A stretch of 64,000 bases of DNA from Salticus scenicus (GCA_963930645.1 OZ005653.1:116628259-116692258); one strand, 5' to 3'; positions 34,955 to 45,867 are shown, counted from the stretch's first letter. The notes: generated from the letters alone by a model not told the origin. A program made the numbers and translations.

Positions 34955-35989
34955 CATTAATAATTTTTACAAACATATTCCCCGTCGCCGCGCCGGGAAT
35001 CGAACTGACAATCAACGAATTCATAGTCGAGCGTCTTCACAATTAAGCCATCTGTAGTCGCGCTGTACGCTGCTTGTATAATGAAATATATTCTAGTATC
35101 CGTAACAAATCGAAGTTTTATATCTTTGCAATAAAACTGTCCATAAGAAGTAAAGCTTAATGCATATTATTAGCTTAAATTTCATGTGTAGAGGTTTAGA
35201 CGTTTATATATATATACATATATATAATGCGTAATAAATATGAAAAAAATAGTAGACTATGGATTTTAAACGATTTTTTTTTTTTTAAACTGGTATTTGC
35301 AAGAAAACAAACTATGTACATGAAACCAAAAAAAATGCCCTTTTTTATTTGGAAGAGTAGGGAAACATAAAATAATTTTTAAAACACGGAAAACAAAATC
35401 TATTATGCACAAATTGGTTAAGATTGTTTAGTTACGAATTCTCTTTCTTAGCTACAAGTTACATGCTTCGTTTATCTTAATATTTTTTTGTTTTATTAAC
35501 ACGTGAGAACTTAAAAAAAAAAAAAAAAATTAACTTTGTATTTTAATTTTTAACAGAATAAGTTCCGCTCTAAGTATTTTAAATAAGTTATATTATATAA
35601 AATAAGATCAAATTTATTTGTTAAAAAACTGTTAAAATATGATATGCTTGCTGCTTAAAATAGATTCTATATGGACAATTTGTTAAGTAATACAAATGTC
35701 TGAATTTCGAAGTATCTGAAATTTATAATGTCTGAATTTTTAAGCGCCTAAATTGTAAAATGTCTGAAATTTTATTTGTTTAAACTGTAATATGTCTTCA
35801 TTTCAGACATATCAATCTTATTCAGACACTTATCTCAGCTCATTTATAAAAAAGACATTTACATGTCTTAATTTAAGACAGCACATGCGTCTGAAATTTT
35901 GCATGCGTAATTGTTTCAGGCATTTATGTGTCTGAATTGGCATTTCAGACACATTTCTGTCTGAATTTAAGACGCTTCTATTTACAGTG
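34662..35989. mobile_element. CACTA-like (CMC) DNA element, copy 2
   Basis: Ends CACTGTAAATA and TATTTACAGTG are flanked by TA on both sides. Subterminal TGTCTGAAAT/AATTTCAGACA motifs are dense in the first 150 and last 300 bp. Orientation is inverse to copy 1. It is 1328 bp, longer than copy 1 by a segment of about 400 bp (about 34750-35160) that includes a poly-A tract and a tRNA-like block. A minus-strand ORF at 35830-36021 is made of the subterminal repeats and is not a gene. Confidence 0.78.
34978..35078 (-). mobile_element. tRNA-like block, probable SINE head
   Basis: On the minus strand, A-box-like TGGCTTAATTGTG (about 35040-35052) and B-box GTTCGATTC (about 35002-35010) have normal tRNA spacing, followed by the CCCGGCGCGGCG end and, 30 bp on, a long T run that could stop RNA polymerase III. 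The cloverleaf is imperfect: the anticodon arm has a short stem and the T arm mismatches, so it is not a working tRNA gene. The block is absent from copy 1 of the host element, so it could be an insertion or be lost there. Confidence 0.55.
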
Positions 35990-36270
35990 TAATTACTTAC
36001 AAATTTGAAGAATGTGGACATTTTCTTCTGTTTTAAAGGAAATGTTGGGTTCGATCTCAGGTCACGCTCGTCTGCCTAACTATTCTGACATTGTTTTTTC
36101 CAAAAATATTACAACTATAAGGTATAAGATTTCCTAGAAAATCTCCCATGATCCTAGATCGTAGACAAAACCAGAACCTAGATCCTTGGAAAAACAATCG
36201 CCCTTAAATTATTCACTACACCACCATACCTCTGTTTAAAAAACATAGATAAATCAAAGTTTAAGTCAAT
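35990..36270. other. short unassigned spacer
   Basis: Ordinary AT-rich sequence between two elements. Nothing recognised. Confidence 0.5.
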
Positions 36271-36991
36271 GGGCTCTTCCCACCGTCGTCTGCTCAATCA
36301 CGTGATAGAGGAAAACGAATAATCGAATTCTGAGAATCGAATTCAATTAAATATTGTTCTTAAGAAAAAAAGTGTTAATATTTAATATAAAATAAAATAA
36401 AAGTAACATTGCGCATTTGTAAACAGTAGAATAATTGTATTTTTAAATTTAATAATTTTTAAAAAACACTTTATGTGTTTATTTATTTTCACCTGTAAGA
36501 ATCGATTTTTCTATGTTTTTGTGGGTAACTGTTACGTAAACTGATCTAGCAATAAATAATAGTTTGTTCTTGTGGAATGTTTATGGATTATAATTTGAAC
36601 TTTTAAAATGTTTTCAATTAAATTTTATTGCATAAAGGTGTTACAACAAGTTAATGAACTTAGTTACTGGTCTAAATGGATTTACGTAGTACCATATTGC
36701 ACTGTCACTGATTTAAGTACCAAAAATCAGAGTATTTATCATGTTCTTCATGAACATCAATAACAAATATAAACTAAATGATGATTATAAATCTATACAG
36801 CAAACAAAAGATGATGAATAATGATATAAATTGGATTAAAAATGATGATGTATAACAAATAACACAGATTAAATACGATTGATCAAAAATAAGAATAGAA
36901 AATATGTTATTTCAGCAATCGCTCTAGATAAACAAGACTTCGTCTGCTATTTGTTTTTCCTCTATCATGTGACCTCTGGCGGGAAGAGCCC
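36271..36991. mobile_element. two-ended MITE with GGGCTCTTCCC ends
   Basis: The left end GGGCTCTTCCCACC and right end GGCGGGAAGAGCCC are inverted repeats that resume inward as TCACGTGATAGAGGAAAA and TCACATGATAGAGGAAAA after a short unequal segment. AT flanks both ends. In addition GTCGTCTGCT of the left end reappears inverted just inside the right end. 721 bp, no transposase recognised; superfamily not assigned. Confidence 0.75.
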
Positions 36992-37856
36992 ATTAACCGT
37001 GCTGCAAAATGAAAATGTGAATGAATCTCGGAAATTATTTCCTTTAGTCAATAATAGTGAAATGTATGAAAAATCCCAGAAAATGAAACCATACTTTTAC
37101 AAAAATAAACGCAAAATCTACAGTCATTTTTAACAATATAGTCTTCATTGCTTTGCATAATACTTGAAATCCTTTAAAGTTGTTATATTTCTAGCATATA
37201 ATATACTTGCGTCTCCGTCTTTAAACTAAACCATAGAAAGAAAAATAAGTAACCATAGATACAATTGGTAGAGAAAAATCAAATAAACACATTTAATTTC
37301 GCATGCTTTTATGATTATCTCCAAAAATGCATGACCCATTATCGCGAAAATTCACAACACATTATATCTCATATTTTTCAATGAAAATTTAATCAAAGAG
37401 GCAGAAAGAGAAAAAGTAACAAAATGAAATAAGGGTACAATGTTGTAGATTATCCTGTAAAAAATAATGCTTGAAATGATCTTTACTATAGCATATAATT
37501 TTAATGCTTATTTTAATCAACTGTATTCATTTGTAAGAAAACAGGACGTATAATCTTGGATAAATAGTGATTTCTTTAACAAAATCGAAAATTTATCATA
37601 CGTATTTTGGTTACAATTTCCAAGGTTGTTACAACTTCCAACATACCACTAAAATGTCATTAAAAAAAGAAAAAGAAAAGAAAAAAGAAAGAAAGAAAAC
37701 GAAAAGAAAAGAGACATACTGTATTGGACACAATATAATGTTATTAGAATGAAGAAATAATAAATATCTGATAAAATATGAGTATTATTTACTAAATAAT
37801 ATTTAATTACGTATGCGAAAACATTAACATAACTCATTTACATACTTTATTAGCTA
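36992..37856. other. AT-rich non-coding stretch
   Basis: Only short chance ORFs, one over an AAAG-rich purine tract at 37659-37712. Nothing assigned. Confidence 0.55.
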
Positions 37857-38008
37857 AATGTGTAGAACTAAATGCAAAACTGGTGTACAAACTATAAATA
37901 GACAATAAGACTTCTTTACACACCATAAATTTTAAGCCAGCACACTGGCTTAAAATTTATGGTGTGTGAAGAAGTCTTATTGTCTATTTATTTATTTAAA
38001 TGTGTAGA
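37857..38008. repeat. 98-bp near-perfect palindrome between 11-bp direct repeats
   Basis: Arms 37894-37940 and 37945-37991 are 47 bp each with one mismatch and a 4-base CACA loop. AAATGTGTAGA stands on both sides (37857-37867 and 37998-38008). It would form a long DNA or RNA hairpin. No transposon terminus is recognised. Confidence 0.92.
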
Positions 38009-40001
38009 GTTACTCTAATGAAGCCTCAATCAAATAACGTTAAAATTCTGAAAGGCCCATGCGATAAAATGAAATTAAATTCGGCTGCTCTCAGAATGAT
38101 TCAAATCCTTACGATTACATCTAGTATGTTTCATTTTGAATCAGTACGTATTATACTACCATTAATTAATTCAAAATAAAAGTTTTGAAAAAAAAATGTT
38201 ATATCCTTAGTACATGTAACATTATACGCAATATAGTGTCCCAAGAACGTATAATCTTTTTAATTTCACAGTCTTCTACACTGTAAAATTACCGTGAATG
38301 TTACAGTTCATTCATCGTAAAAAACGACTGCGAATGATTATATCACAAAATACAACTGGTCCTGTCAATAATTTATGCTTCGTCGTAAAATATTCGGAAT
38401 TAATGTATAAAATAAAAATATTAACTGTAAATTTTATATCTCTCCGTAAAATCCACGACTAAAGTTTAACAACGAGGTTTCCATTTATTTCATCGTACAT
38501 GTATTTATTATTTTTTTCTTCTAATGCATCTATCATACGCATATATGATACGCATACATGATAGCAAGAAGTATTATTTTTTGGGGGCAGAGGTTCTTTT
38601 TTTTTTTTTTTTGAGTTTTTGATAAATTAAAATACCTTGAATCCAAAACTCATTTTTTTTAGCAGTTGGCTTGAACTGTCTGTTTTCAGCATAACTTATG
38701 AAATCAGTAGGTTAAAAAAAACTCTGCTTTCTAAGTCTGCATCAAATAAGGACGTTGCTTTAAACTTTTTGTTGAAATCAGACGAATAGCTCATGTACAG
38801 AGAAATATAAAAATATTCAAATACATAACGCATATGAGCAAAATGTCTTTTAGGTACAGTTTAAGATATTTAGACAGCTCTAAACAATATGAAAATGGCA
38901 TTCATTATTTATATGTAGAAAAGCCTGTTTCACATAAATAACGGTATAAAAAATATTTTTGTTTCTTTTTTACAAGGACACACAAAAGAATTCCGATACA
39001 TAAATGTTATGTTTGGAACTGGCTCAAAATGCATTTTAAGTTGTGTCATGCACTTTTATATATATTTGGGTGTGCACTATGTTAAGTTTAAGAATATAGT
39101 TTGTTGCTTATATAATTTATACGTAGTATACAGGACTACTCAATATCAGTCCAATAAGTTTATAGAGTAATGTGGGAGATAATTCTCTGAATAACTTACT
39201 AGAAATTTTAAAATTTAAAAACAATCTTGATTATTTTATGAATGTAGCTATAATATTCAAACTAGGTGTTGAGCTCTCCTTTTACTTCTTCTTCCAGCTC
39301 TACGCAGAAAGTTTTGTCGAATAAAATAGTTTCTCACATAATTTTGAACAGTTATTTAAAAATTACTAGAAATGTTCAAAGACAGTATCTAAAATGTTAT
39401 ATCTTAAATTGTAATTATCGTTCCATAAGTTACAAAGAAAACCATGTAACCTCATCAGTTTATTGTTGCAGTTTATAAACTAATAAATTATTGGAATACA
39501 CTTAGGAGAATTTTCTTTACTCAAACGTGCATAAAAACTATGGATTAGAGGTCATGAAAAAATAAAACGAGTACGCAAATATTTCTAAAGATATTGTTAT
39601 ACAAGATACTACTTCTAAAGAGCAATTTGTTAAATCTGAAAGAGACATTTATTATACGGTTAACTGTGAGAATGAAGAGAAATCTACAAAGTACGTAGAT
39701 GCATTAACAGTCAAAAATGAACTTTTATAATCCATTTTTTACCAAAATTTTTGTATCTGTTTTTCTCTTAATTATTTGAAATTTATAAGTTTTAGTAAAG
39801 ATTATTAAAGGATTACAACAAATTTCAAGCAATTAAGTGTACTGCTGCAGATCATCCTATTTTGGGTACAGTGACAGAATACATTGTCTAAAAGAGTAAA
39901 ACTATGTAATATCCCCGAAAAGAGACATTGTTAAATAATGGGCATTGTTAATACCAAAGCATCAATATGTAAAGACTGTTATCGATTTCGAAAAGCTTGT
40001 G
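38009..40001. other. AT-rich stretch with worn element fragments
   Basis: CACTGTAAAATTACCG at 38280, followed by several CGTAAAA motifs, looks like a single CACTG-type end. 38740-38900 resembles part of the 1.05-kb family (compare 41020-41160). T run at about 38598-38612. No gene seen. Confidence 0.5.
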
Positions 40002-40005
40002 TTAA

Positions 40006-40438
40006 CGGCCTTCTTCACTTACCGTCGCCGGAAGCTCGAGCCAGTGTTAAGCTTTGGGGGAAATTTTCTTTACAAGTAACTTATTACCTAACACATATTT
40101 TTAAATTCCGTTTTCACATTCAGGAAATTCCCAACTGCTAACTTGACGGACTTTTTTTTAAAAATGTATTTTTTTTAATTTTTAATATTTTATTTTGAAA
40201 TTGCAAAATGAAAATATTCACATATTGAAAATTCGTATTTTGCAGCTTCAAAATAGAATATAAAAAATTAAAAAAATAATTTTTTTAAAAAAGGTCCGTC
40301 AATTTAACAGCTGGGAATTTTCAGAATGTGAAAACAGAATTTAAAAATATGTATTAGTTAATAAGTTATTTGTAAAGAAAAATTTCCCATAGAATAACAT
40401 TAGCTTCGGCTTCTGGCGGCGGTGAGTGAAGAGGGCCC
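40006..40438. mobile_element. long-hairpin MITE with TTAA target duplication
   Basis: TTAA flanks both ends (40002-40005 and 40439-40442). Arms of about 150-160 bp are inverted copies: CGGCCTTCTTCACTTACCG on the left matches GTGAGTGAAGAGGGCCC on the right, and they run inward to GACGGAC / GTCCGTC around a 100-bp AT-rich core. TTAA targeting suggests a piggyBac-type transposase in trans. ORFs inside (39938-40141) are by-products. Confidence 0.85.
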
Positions 40439-40442
40439 TTAA

Positions 40443-40755
40443 GGATTAGCAGAGAAATATGACACAGTATTGTGAATCAGACAATATTAAATAATTATTG
40501 AAGGTGCATATCCGGTTTAAAAAAAAAATGTATGGGGAAACTTTTACTTTTATATACATATATAGGAAAAAAATTATAGTAAAATACTGCAAGGTAAAGA
40601 AGAAATATATTTTTTACACTAAGTCTATTCGATTTCTTTTATATTTCTTTTATTTCTACTCTCTCTCACACATTCTAATTCTCTCATTTTTAGTTCCCCA
40701 TCATATATAGATATGAGAAACTTAGGTAATCGTAAAATTTTTCGACCTCCTTTTT
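40443..40755. other. short AT-rich spacer
   Basis: No motif or ORF of note between the hairpin MITE and the 1.05-kb element. Confidence 0.5.
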
Positions 40756-41163
40756 ACTTTCTCTTACGCATAGGGTCGAGAAAGTATTGTTTTAGGGTCA
40801 ACTTTTCTAACGTGAGTTTTTGTTATATTTACATGTTCTGAAGTCCCATGAATACCAGAATCGTGTTTTTAGTGAACGGTCTGTGTGTCTGACTGTCTGT
40901 GTGGATGTCTGTGTGGATGTTTGTCTGTGTAGATGTCTGTGTGTCTGTTATCAGCAAGAACAAATAGTAGCAAAAATTCCAAACTCTGTATTCTAAATGT
41001 GAATCATATAGGGATGCTATAGTAAGCTTTTCGTTGAGATGAAGCAAATGGTTCGTGTGCAGGGACACTGAAAAATATTAAAATACATTACGTCTATGAG
41101 GGAAATTGCAGGTAAGTAGAGTTTAACATCTATATACTGCACTAAACCAAATGAAACGAATAT
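40756..41163 (+). mobile_element. 1.05-kb dispersed element, copy A, left part
   Basis: It begins ACTTTCTC, 14-base loop, GAGAAAGTATTGT, a terminal hairpin shared in form with the copies at 47141, 50114 and 60048. A GTCTGTGTGGAT minisatellite follows at about 40882-40952. The element continues at 46455 after the gypsy insertion; joined length is about 1035 bp. Confidence 0.7.
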
Positions 41164-41522
41164 TGTCACGTAGGTGTCGTGAAGAGCCAAAGTGAACACT
41201 TGAAGGGAAGTAACAAACGTAGTTTATTAACAGAACAAACTTGTAATACAGTTACACTCGGCTGAGAACATATTCAAACTGAGGAACAAGTCGCTTATAT
41301 ACAATATTCCAGAATACACGATTAACATAAGTTAGAATATTCTAGAAACTGCTAGAATAGGAAATTAAACATGGAAGGATAATTATAAGAATTTAGAAAT
41401 AATTATTTAGGGTATTTGAATTTACTTACCCCCGGCTGGAATCGAACCGAGACCGTCTGGAGGACAGTCCAAAGACATACCTCTACGCCACGGTGGCTAC
41501 GAGGAAAGCTGACTTTGAGGCA
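41164..41522 (-). repeat. 3' LTR of the gypsy element
   Basis: In element orientation it starts TGCCTCAAAG and ends CGTGACA. It matches the other LTR along its length and contains the tRNA-like block annotated separately. Confidence 0.9.
41428..41499 (-). promoter_or_regulatory. tRNA-like block (A and B boxes) inside the 3' LTR
   Basis: On the minus strand, A-box-like GTGGCGTAGAGGT (about 41480-41492) is followed about 33 bp later by a perfect B box GGTTCGATTCC (41438-41448). This is the layout of an internal RNA polymerase III promoter. The cloverleaf is imperfect and there is no typical tRNA 3' end. It occurs near the U3 start of the LTR and is also in the 5' LTR, so it was part of the element before insertion. 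Confidence 0.7.
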
Positions 41523-41536
41523 TTGCCCTCCTTTCA
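41523..41536 (-). other. polypurine tract of the gypsy element
   Basis: In element orientation GAAAGGAGGGCAA lies directly before the TG of the 3' LTR, as required for plus-strand priming. Confidence 0.75.
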
Positions 41537-41699
41537 AAGAACAGCGCCTCGCTGTTTTAGGACTTCTGGGTTAGAGCTCTAGTCCTCAAACGCGTCATTG
41601 GACCCCTGTAAGTACCGTTCGTTTGAGATTGAACAGCATCATTCGGTTTTTGTGTGTCTTCGTTCTCAATCTGCTTGTCCGGATCATAGTAGGGTTTCA

Positions 41700-42730
41700 T
41701 ACGTAATACTTGCACAATGTGTGTTGGTTTTCTTCTTCACGAGGTAGAATGAAAATCTTGAACCTCATAGGTGACGTCTGATAAACGACGTAAAACCTGA
41801 TATGGCCCAAAATACCTTCTTAAACGCTTTTCAGAGAGGCAAACTTTTCGGACTGGAGTATAGACCCATACGAGATCTCCAGGAGCATAAGAAAATATTC
41901 GGTGATTGGAGTCGTAACGTCGACGGAAGCTAGCTGCCTTGATTCTTCAGCTCTGTTAATAATCTTGGCTATGTGATCGTCGTCTACATCATCAGGGCAA
42001 AATGGTAACATTGTGTCCAGTGTCTTTTCAGCTTCACGTCCGTGAAGTAAATGAAAAGGCGTAAAACACGCCGTCTCTTGTTTAGCGGTATTATAAGCAA
42101 AGGTTACAAATGGTAGAATTTCATCCCAATTCTTCTGCTCTGTATCCACGTACATGGACAAAGTGTCTGCCAAAGTTTTAATAAACCGCTCGGTCAGTCC
42201 ATTTGTTTGAGGGTGATATGCTGTCGTCATACGATGATCGATATTACACAATTCGACGAGAGCAGAAACAAATATGGATTGGAAGACAGCTCCATGATCT
42301 GTGATATTTACTCGGGGAGCTCCACGCCTTAGGAGAATTTCTTCGGCTTCAGCGGTCAGTAAAGCTTTCGTTATTGCATATCTCTTTAAATAATCAGTGC
42401 AGACTATGATCCATTTGTTCCCACGAGTAGATTTCGGAAATCTTCCTAAAAGATCGATCACAATGCAATGGAAAGGTGCTATAGTTGGAGGGATAGAAAC
42501 TAAGCGACCAGGAGGTCGTTGAGAAACAGATTTTCCCCTCTGACATTCTCTACAATGCATCACATACCCGATATTTCTGTACATCCCAGGCCAGTAAAAC
42601 CTTTTGCGGATTCTGTCATAAGTTCTCGCAAAAACAAGATGTCCTGCGGTGGAAACGTCGTGGAAATGTCTTAATATGTCCGCTTGTAGATGTTTGGGAA
42701 TGACTGGCAGCCACGTTTTTTTTATCAGGG
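41700..42730 (-). pseudogene. pol: gypsy integrase domain of Pol, disrupted
   Basis: The zinc-binding HHCC region is seen around 42545-42680 (Hx-type histidines in HFHDVSTAGH, then CRECQRGK). The DDE core follows: first Asp in VIDLLGRF (about 42445), second in NITDHGAVF (about 42297), Glu in GLTERF (about 42190), with exactly 35 residues between the last two. A few residues are missing before ILLRRGAPR relative to the family. The C-terminal part reads VRKVCLSEKRLRRYFGPY near 41800-41870 in another frame, so a frameshift lies near 41880. A stop at 42729-42731 separates it from RNase H. Confidence 0.9.
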
Positions 42731-42731
42731 T

Positions 42732-43415
42732 TTAAATTCTTTCTGCATAGTTCACAATTAATTCAAATTCTCTTTTATCCGCGTTGGAGCAGTTATTCGA
42801 AAGAATAATTTTTGCGAGATCTGGGTCTTTCTTCTGTTCAATCGCAAGGTTCATACTCGTAGTCACAGCTAGAAATTTCTCTGGCGTCTCAGTTTCTTCA
42901 TCCACTGGATTCCTCGAGAGTGTGTCAGCATCCCTGTGATTCTTACCGGTTTTGTATGTCACTGAGAAATCATGTTCTTGTAGGCGAAGGGCCCATCTTG
43001 CCATTTTTCCTGAAGGATCCTTTAATCTCATAAGCCAGCATAGTGAGTGATCATCCGTTACAACAATAAAATGTTTTCCGAATAGATACGGCCGGAATTT
43101 GTTGATAGCACATACGATGGCAAGGCATTCCCGTTCTGTGGTGGAATAATTCTTTTCGGCTTTTGTCAAGGTTCTTGAGGCGTAAGCTATACTTTTTTCG
43201 GCATAGTTTTGAATTTCCACGAGGACTGCCCCAATACTATACCCACTGGCATCTGTATAAATTTCTGGAGGGGAGCTTTCGTTGTACATTCCTAAGACTG
43301 GATCAGAAGTGAGGGCTGACTTCAAACTGTTAAAGGATTCGGCCTCTTTAGGACCCCAATGGAACTCCGCATCACCTTTTAGAAGCAAATAGACACTTCT
43401 TCGGGTTGAGTACAA
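42732..43415 (-). pseudogene. pol: gypsy RNase H domain of Pol, disrupted
   Basis: RNase H removes the RNA strand during reverse transcription. EIYTDASGYSIGAVLV (first catalytic Asp), the TERECLAIV block (Glu) and FIVVTDDHSLCWL (Asp) are present in order, followed by the tether DADTLSRNP. The frame begins inside the connection region: LLKGDAEFHWGP follows within a few codons of the reverse-transcriptase palm end. About 60-80 codons of thumb and connection that family members have here are missing. Confidence 0.92.
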
Positions 43416-44360
43416 GACCAGCTTCCTGAAGACATTTCAAAACAAGCCTTAGTCGGGTGAGATGGTCTTTAAAAGTTTCTGAAAATACTGTAATGTCGTC
43501 TAAATAACAAAGACACAAAGTCCATTTTATATGGCTAGCAAAGTGTCGATCATGCTTTCGAAAGTCGCAAGTGCGTTACAGAGTCCAAACGGCATAACTT
43601 TAAATTCGTATAAGTCTTTGGGGGTTATGAATGCCGTCTTCTCTTGATCCGCTTCGTCTACTTCTATCTGCCAATACCCAGAGAAGAGGTCCATGGAAGA
43701 AAATAACTTGGCGCCTTTCAAACAGTCTAGCGTATCGTCGATACGAGGTAGAGGATAGACATCTTTTTTCGTGATCTTATTGAGCTTCCGATAATCTACA
43801 CAAAAACGCCAGCTTCCATCTTTTTTCCTAACGAGCAACACGGGTGAAGACCAGGGAATTTCAGATGACTGGATGATACCTTTATCAATCATTTTCTGAA
43901 CTTCTTCACAAATGACGCGTCTTTCGGTTGGTGATACACGGTAGGCTCGTTGGCTGATTGGAGCATGATCACATGTATGAATCCTGTGTTTCACATTCGT
44001 CCGTGAGGCTGTCGACTTGTCAGTCTTCTCGAAAATTCGAGAAAACTTTCGAATCAGTTCGGCTAGCTTGGTTCTTTGTTCGTTGTTCAACTCAGGAGAC
44101 ATCATTCGGGAGCAGTCCATCAGGGAATTTGACGTGTCTCGTGTATTCAGGCCATCCGTCGTGTCGGCAATCGCACATAAATGTCCTTCATTCAGGGGTT
44201 CGGCTAGGCCTAAGCACATTCCTTTAGGAATTACTCGGTTCCTGGACAGGAGGTTGGTGTCCCAGATTTCACTTTGCCCGTTATGGTATAAGGATAACAT
44301 GGATGGTATAGCGAAATGGTATAGCAGATGTTTATTGCCGTCTATGACTACATTTAGCAC
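43416..44360 (-). pseudogene. pol: gypsy reverse transcriptase domain of Pol, frameshifted
   Basis: Reverse transcriptase blocks in order: VRKKDGSWRFCVDYRKLNKI, YPLPRIDDTLD, FSSMDLFSGYWQIEV (first catalytic Asp), TAFITPKDLYEFKVMPFGL, then the YLDD box at 43495-43506. A stop at about 43524-43526 and a one-base shift separate the YLDD strand from the preceding 277-codon frame, and the palm end runs into the deletion noted for RNase H. The gene is therefore dead. Length otherwise fits Ty3/gypsy. Confidence 0.93.
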
Positions 44361-44811
44361 TCGTAATTGACATCCTGAAACTGCTATTTTTGTTAAAGAT
44401 TGGGGCTTAAGGAGTGTAGTCTCTTGCGGCGTACAACTTCCAGGCGTCCATCGCTGCGAGGTCTTGGCAAACGTCTTCTAAAAATAGTTCACTCTGTCCA
44501 AAGTCTATCATGGCTTTAGAAGCTTCCAAAAAGTCTCATCCAAGGATTATGTCATGACTACAATGCGGCAAAACAATGAATTCAAATGGCAGCTCTCTGC
44601 TATTTATGTGAACACGTAGAACACGTTTTCCCATCGGCCGGACAAAATTTCCATCAGTGACTTTGAGCATAACATTCTTGGCTTCAGAAAACAGAACCTT
44701 TTTTAGGGATCGACGATACTTATCGGAGACAACAGGAAATGAGGCTCCAGAATCCATTAGAGCTCGTATCGGCTTTTTATCCACGATTATGTCTAGTTGG
44801 TTACCAGTCAT
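44361..44811 (-). pseudogene. gypsy retropepsin (protease) region, interrupted
   Basis: The aspartic protease active site LMDSGASFPVVS is at about 44740-44775 and the conserved HDIILG near its end at 44536-44553. A stop codon follows at 44533-44535 although similarity to the family continues (DFLEASKAMIDFG), so it is a nonsense mutation. A further shift lies before the reverse-transcriptase frame at 44360. Confidence 0.9.
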
Positions 44812-44862
44812 CTTGCGGCCGACGGAGGATTTTGGTTACACCTCCTAGAAAGGTCGCTCCGT

Positions 44863-45114
44863 TTAGTTTTCCTCATTATTGCGGCTTGGAGATTGACTTG
44901 ATCGACGATATGGCGACGTTGATCTGAAACGGCGTGTTGGAGATCGGCCTCTAGTTGGACTAGGAGATGAACGGCGAGTGAAGCTTGGTCGGCGAAGTTC
45001 ATCTTCTGCGTCAATTTTTTCAGGGTTCTGTCGGCGGCGTCGATAGCTGTCGAAAATAGCTTTTCTTTCTCGGCAATAACGCACAACATGTCCAGGACGT
45101 CCACAGTGGAAGCA
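44863..45114 (-). pseudogene. gypsy Gag nucleocapsid with zinc knuckle
   Basis: One CCHC zinc knuckle CFHCGRPGHVVRYC spans 45073-45114, followed by an Arg/Ser-rich tail (RRSSPSPTRGRSPTRRFRST) that would bind RNA. It lies between the capsid-like part upstream and protease downstream. The frame differs from the Gag part at 45160-45597. Confidence 0.85.
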
Positions 45115-45159
45115 AACTGGTCTGTTGTCAGCTGTTCTCCAGAGGTCAGTTTTTCTCGG

Positions 45160-45867
45160 TTACGTGGGTGATCTCTCGACAGGAACTCTGGATTCTCTGC
45201 TTAAAGTGGCATATGTTGGTCGTCGGGGTGTTTTGGCTGGTGTTGCTGAAACGGGGCCTAGGGCCCTTTGAACTTCATCTTGGACTATTTCTTCTGGGAA
45301 TTGCGAACATGGCTCTGAAGGTTCTTTCGTCTGGTTGATCAGTCGATGGACTTCCTCCTGTACAATTTGGCGGATAAGCGAGTGCAAATCTGGTTCCTCC
45401 TCCATGGCTGCCACTAGTACGACGTTCGGAAACCTCTCAAATCTTCGTCGTCCAACCCTCTTCTGCTTCATGGCCTCAATGTAGTTGCACCATTTAATGA
45501 AATCAGTTGTGGTGCTGATTTCTTTCGTCAACAGGGTCTCATAAATGCCCTCCGCAATGCCTTTCATTAGGTGAGGCACTTTTTCGTCTTCGGTCATTGA
45601 AGGATTAATTTCCTGGACACTCTGTAGGTAGGACTACGTACTCTCTCCTAACTGCTGAGCTCTGTACTTCAATTGCTCCTCCGACTTCCTGGTATACTTT
45701 TGTCGGTCGCCGAAAAGTCCACTTAATTCCTTCTTGAACACATCCCAGGAATTCACAGTATCTTCATTGTTTACGTACCACTGCTTTGCCTTACCACCCA
45801 GGAAGAAATAAACATTGGCTAAGCACATCATATCATCCCATTTGTTAAATTTAGAAAACTCGATCAT
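45160..45867 (-). pseudogene. gypsy Gag capsid-like region, frameshifted
   Basis: 45634-45867 encodes a retrotransposon gag-type domain (WDDMMCLANVYFFLGGKAKQW, FKKELSGLFGDR). 45160-45597 continues it in the same direction (DEKVPHLMKGIAEGIYETLL, then a linker of charged and Pro-rich sequence). A break near 45600-45634 separates them. This is the particle-forming protein of the element. The start lies further upstream, around 45900-46080, but no clean ATG frame is left. Confidence 0.85.

Noticed and set aside
34978..35078. Working tRNA gene on the minus strand
   Set aside because: The boxes are present but the anticodon and T arms do not pair properly; kept only as a tRNA-like SINE head.
35830..36021. 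63-codon ORF matching 17221-17478 on the other strand
   Set aside because: The shared protein sequence only reflects the subterminal repeats of the two inverted CACTA-like copies, not a conserved gene.
41428..41499. Genuine tRNA gene in the LTR
   Set aside because: T-arm pairing is poor and the same block is in both LTRs, so it is part of the retroelement.
41820..45867. Intact retroviral or host gag-pol gene
   Set aside because: Stops, frameshifts and a deletion in reverse transcriptase show it is a dead gypsy copy, and there is no envelope gene.
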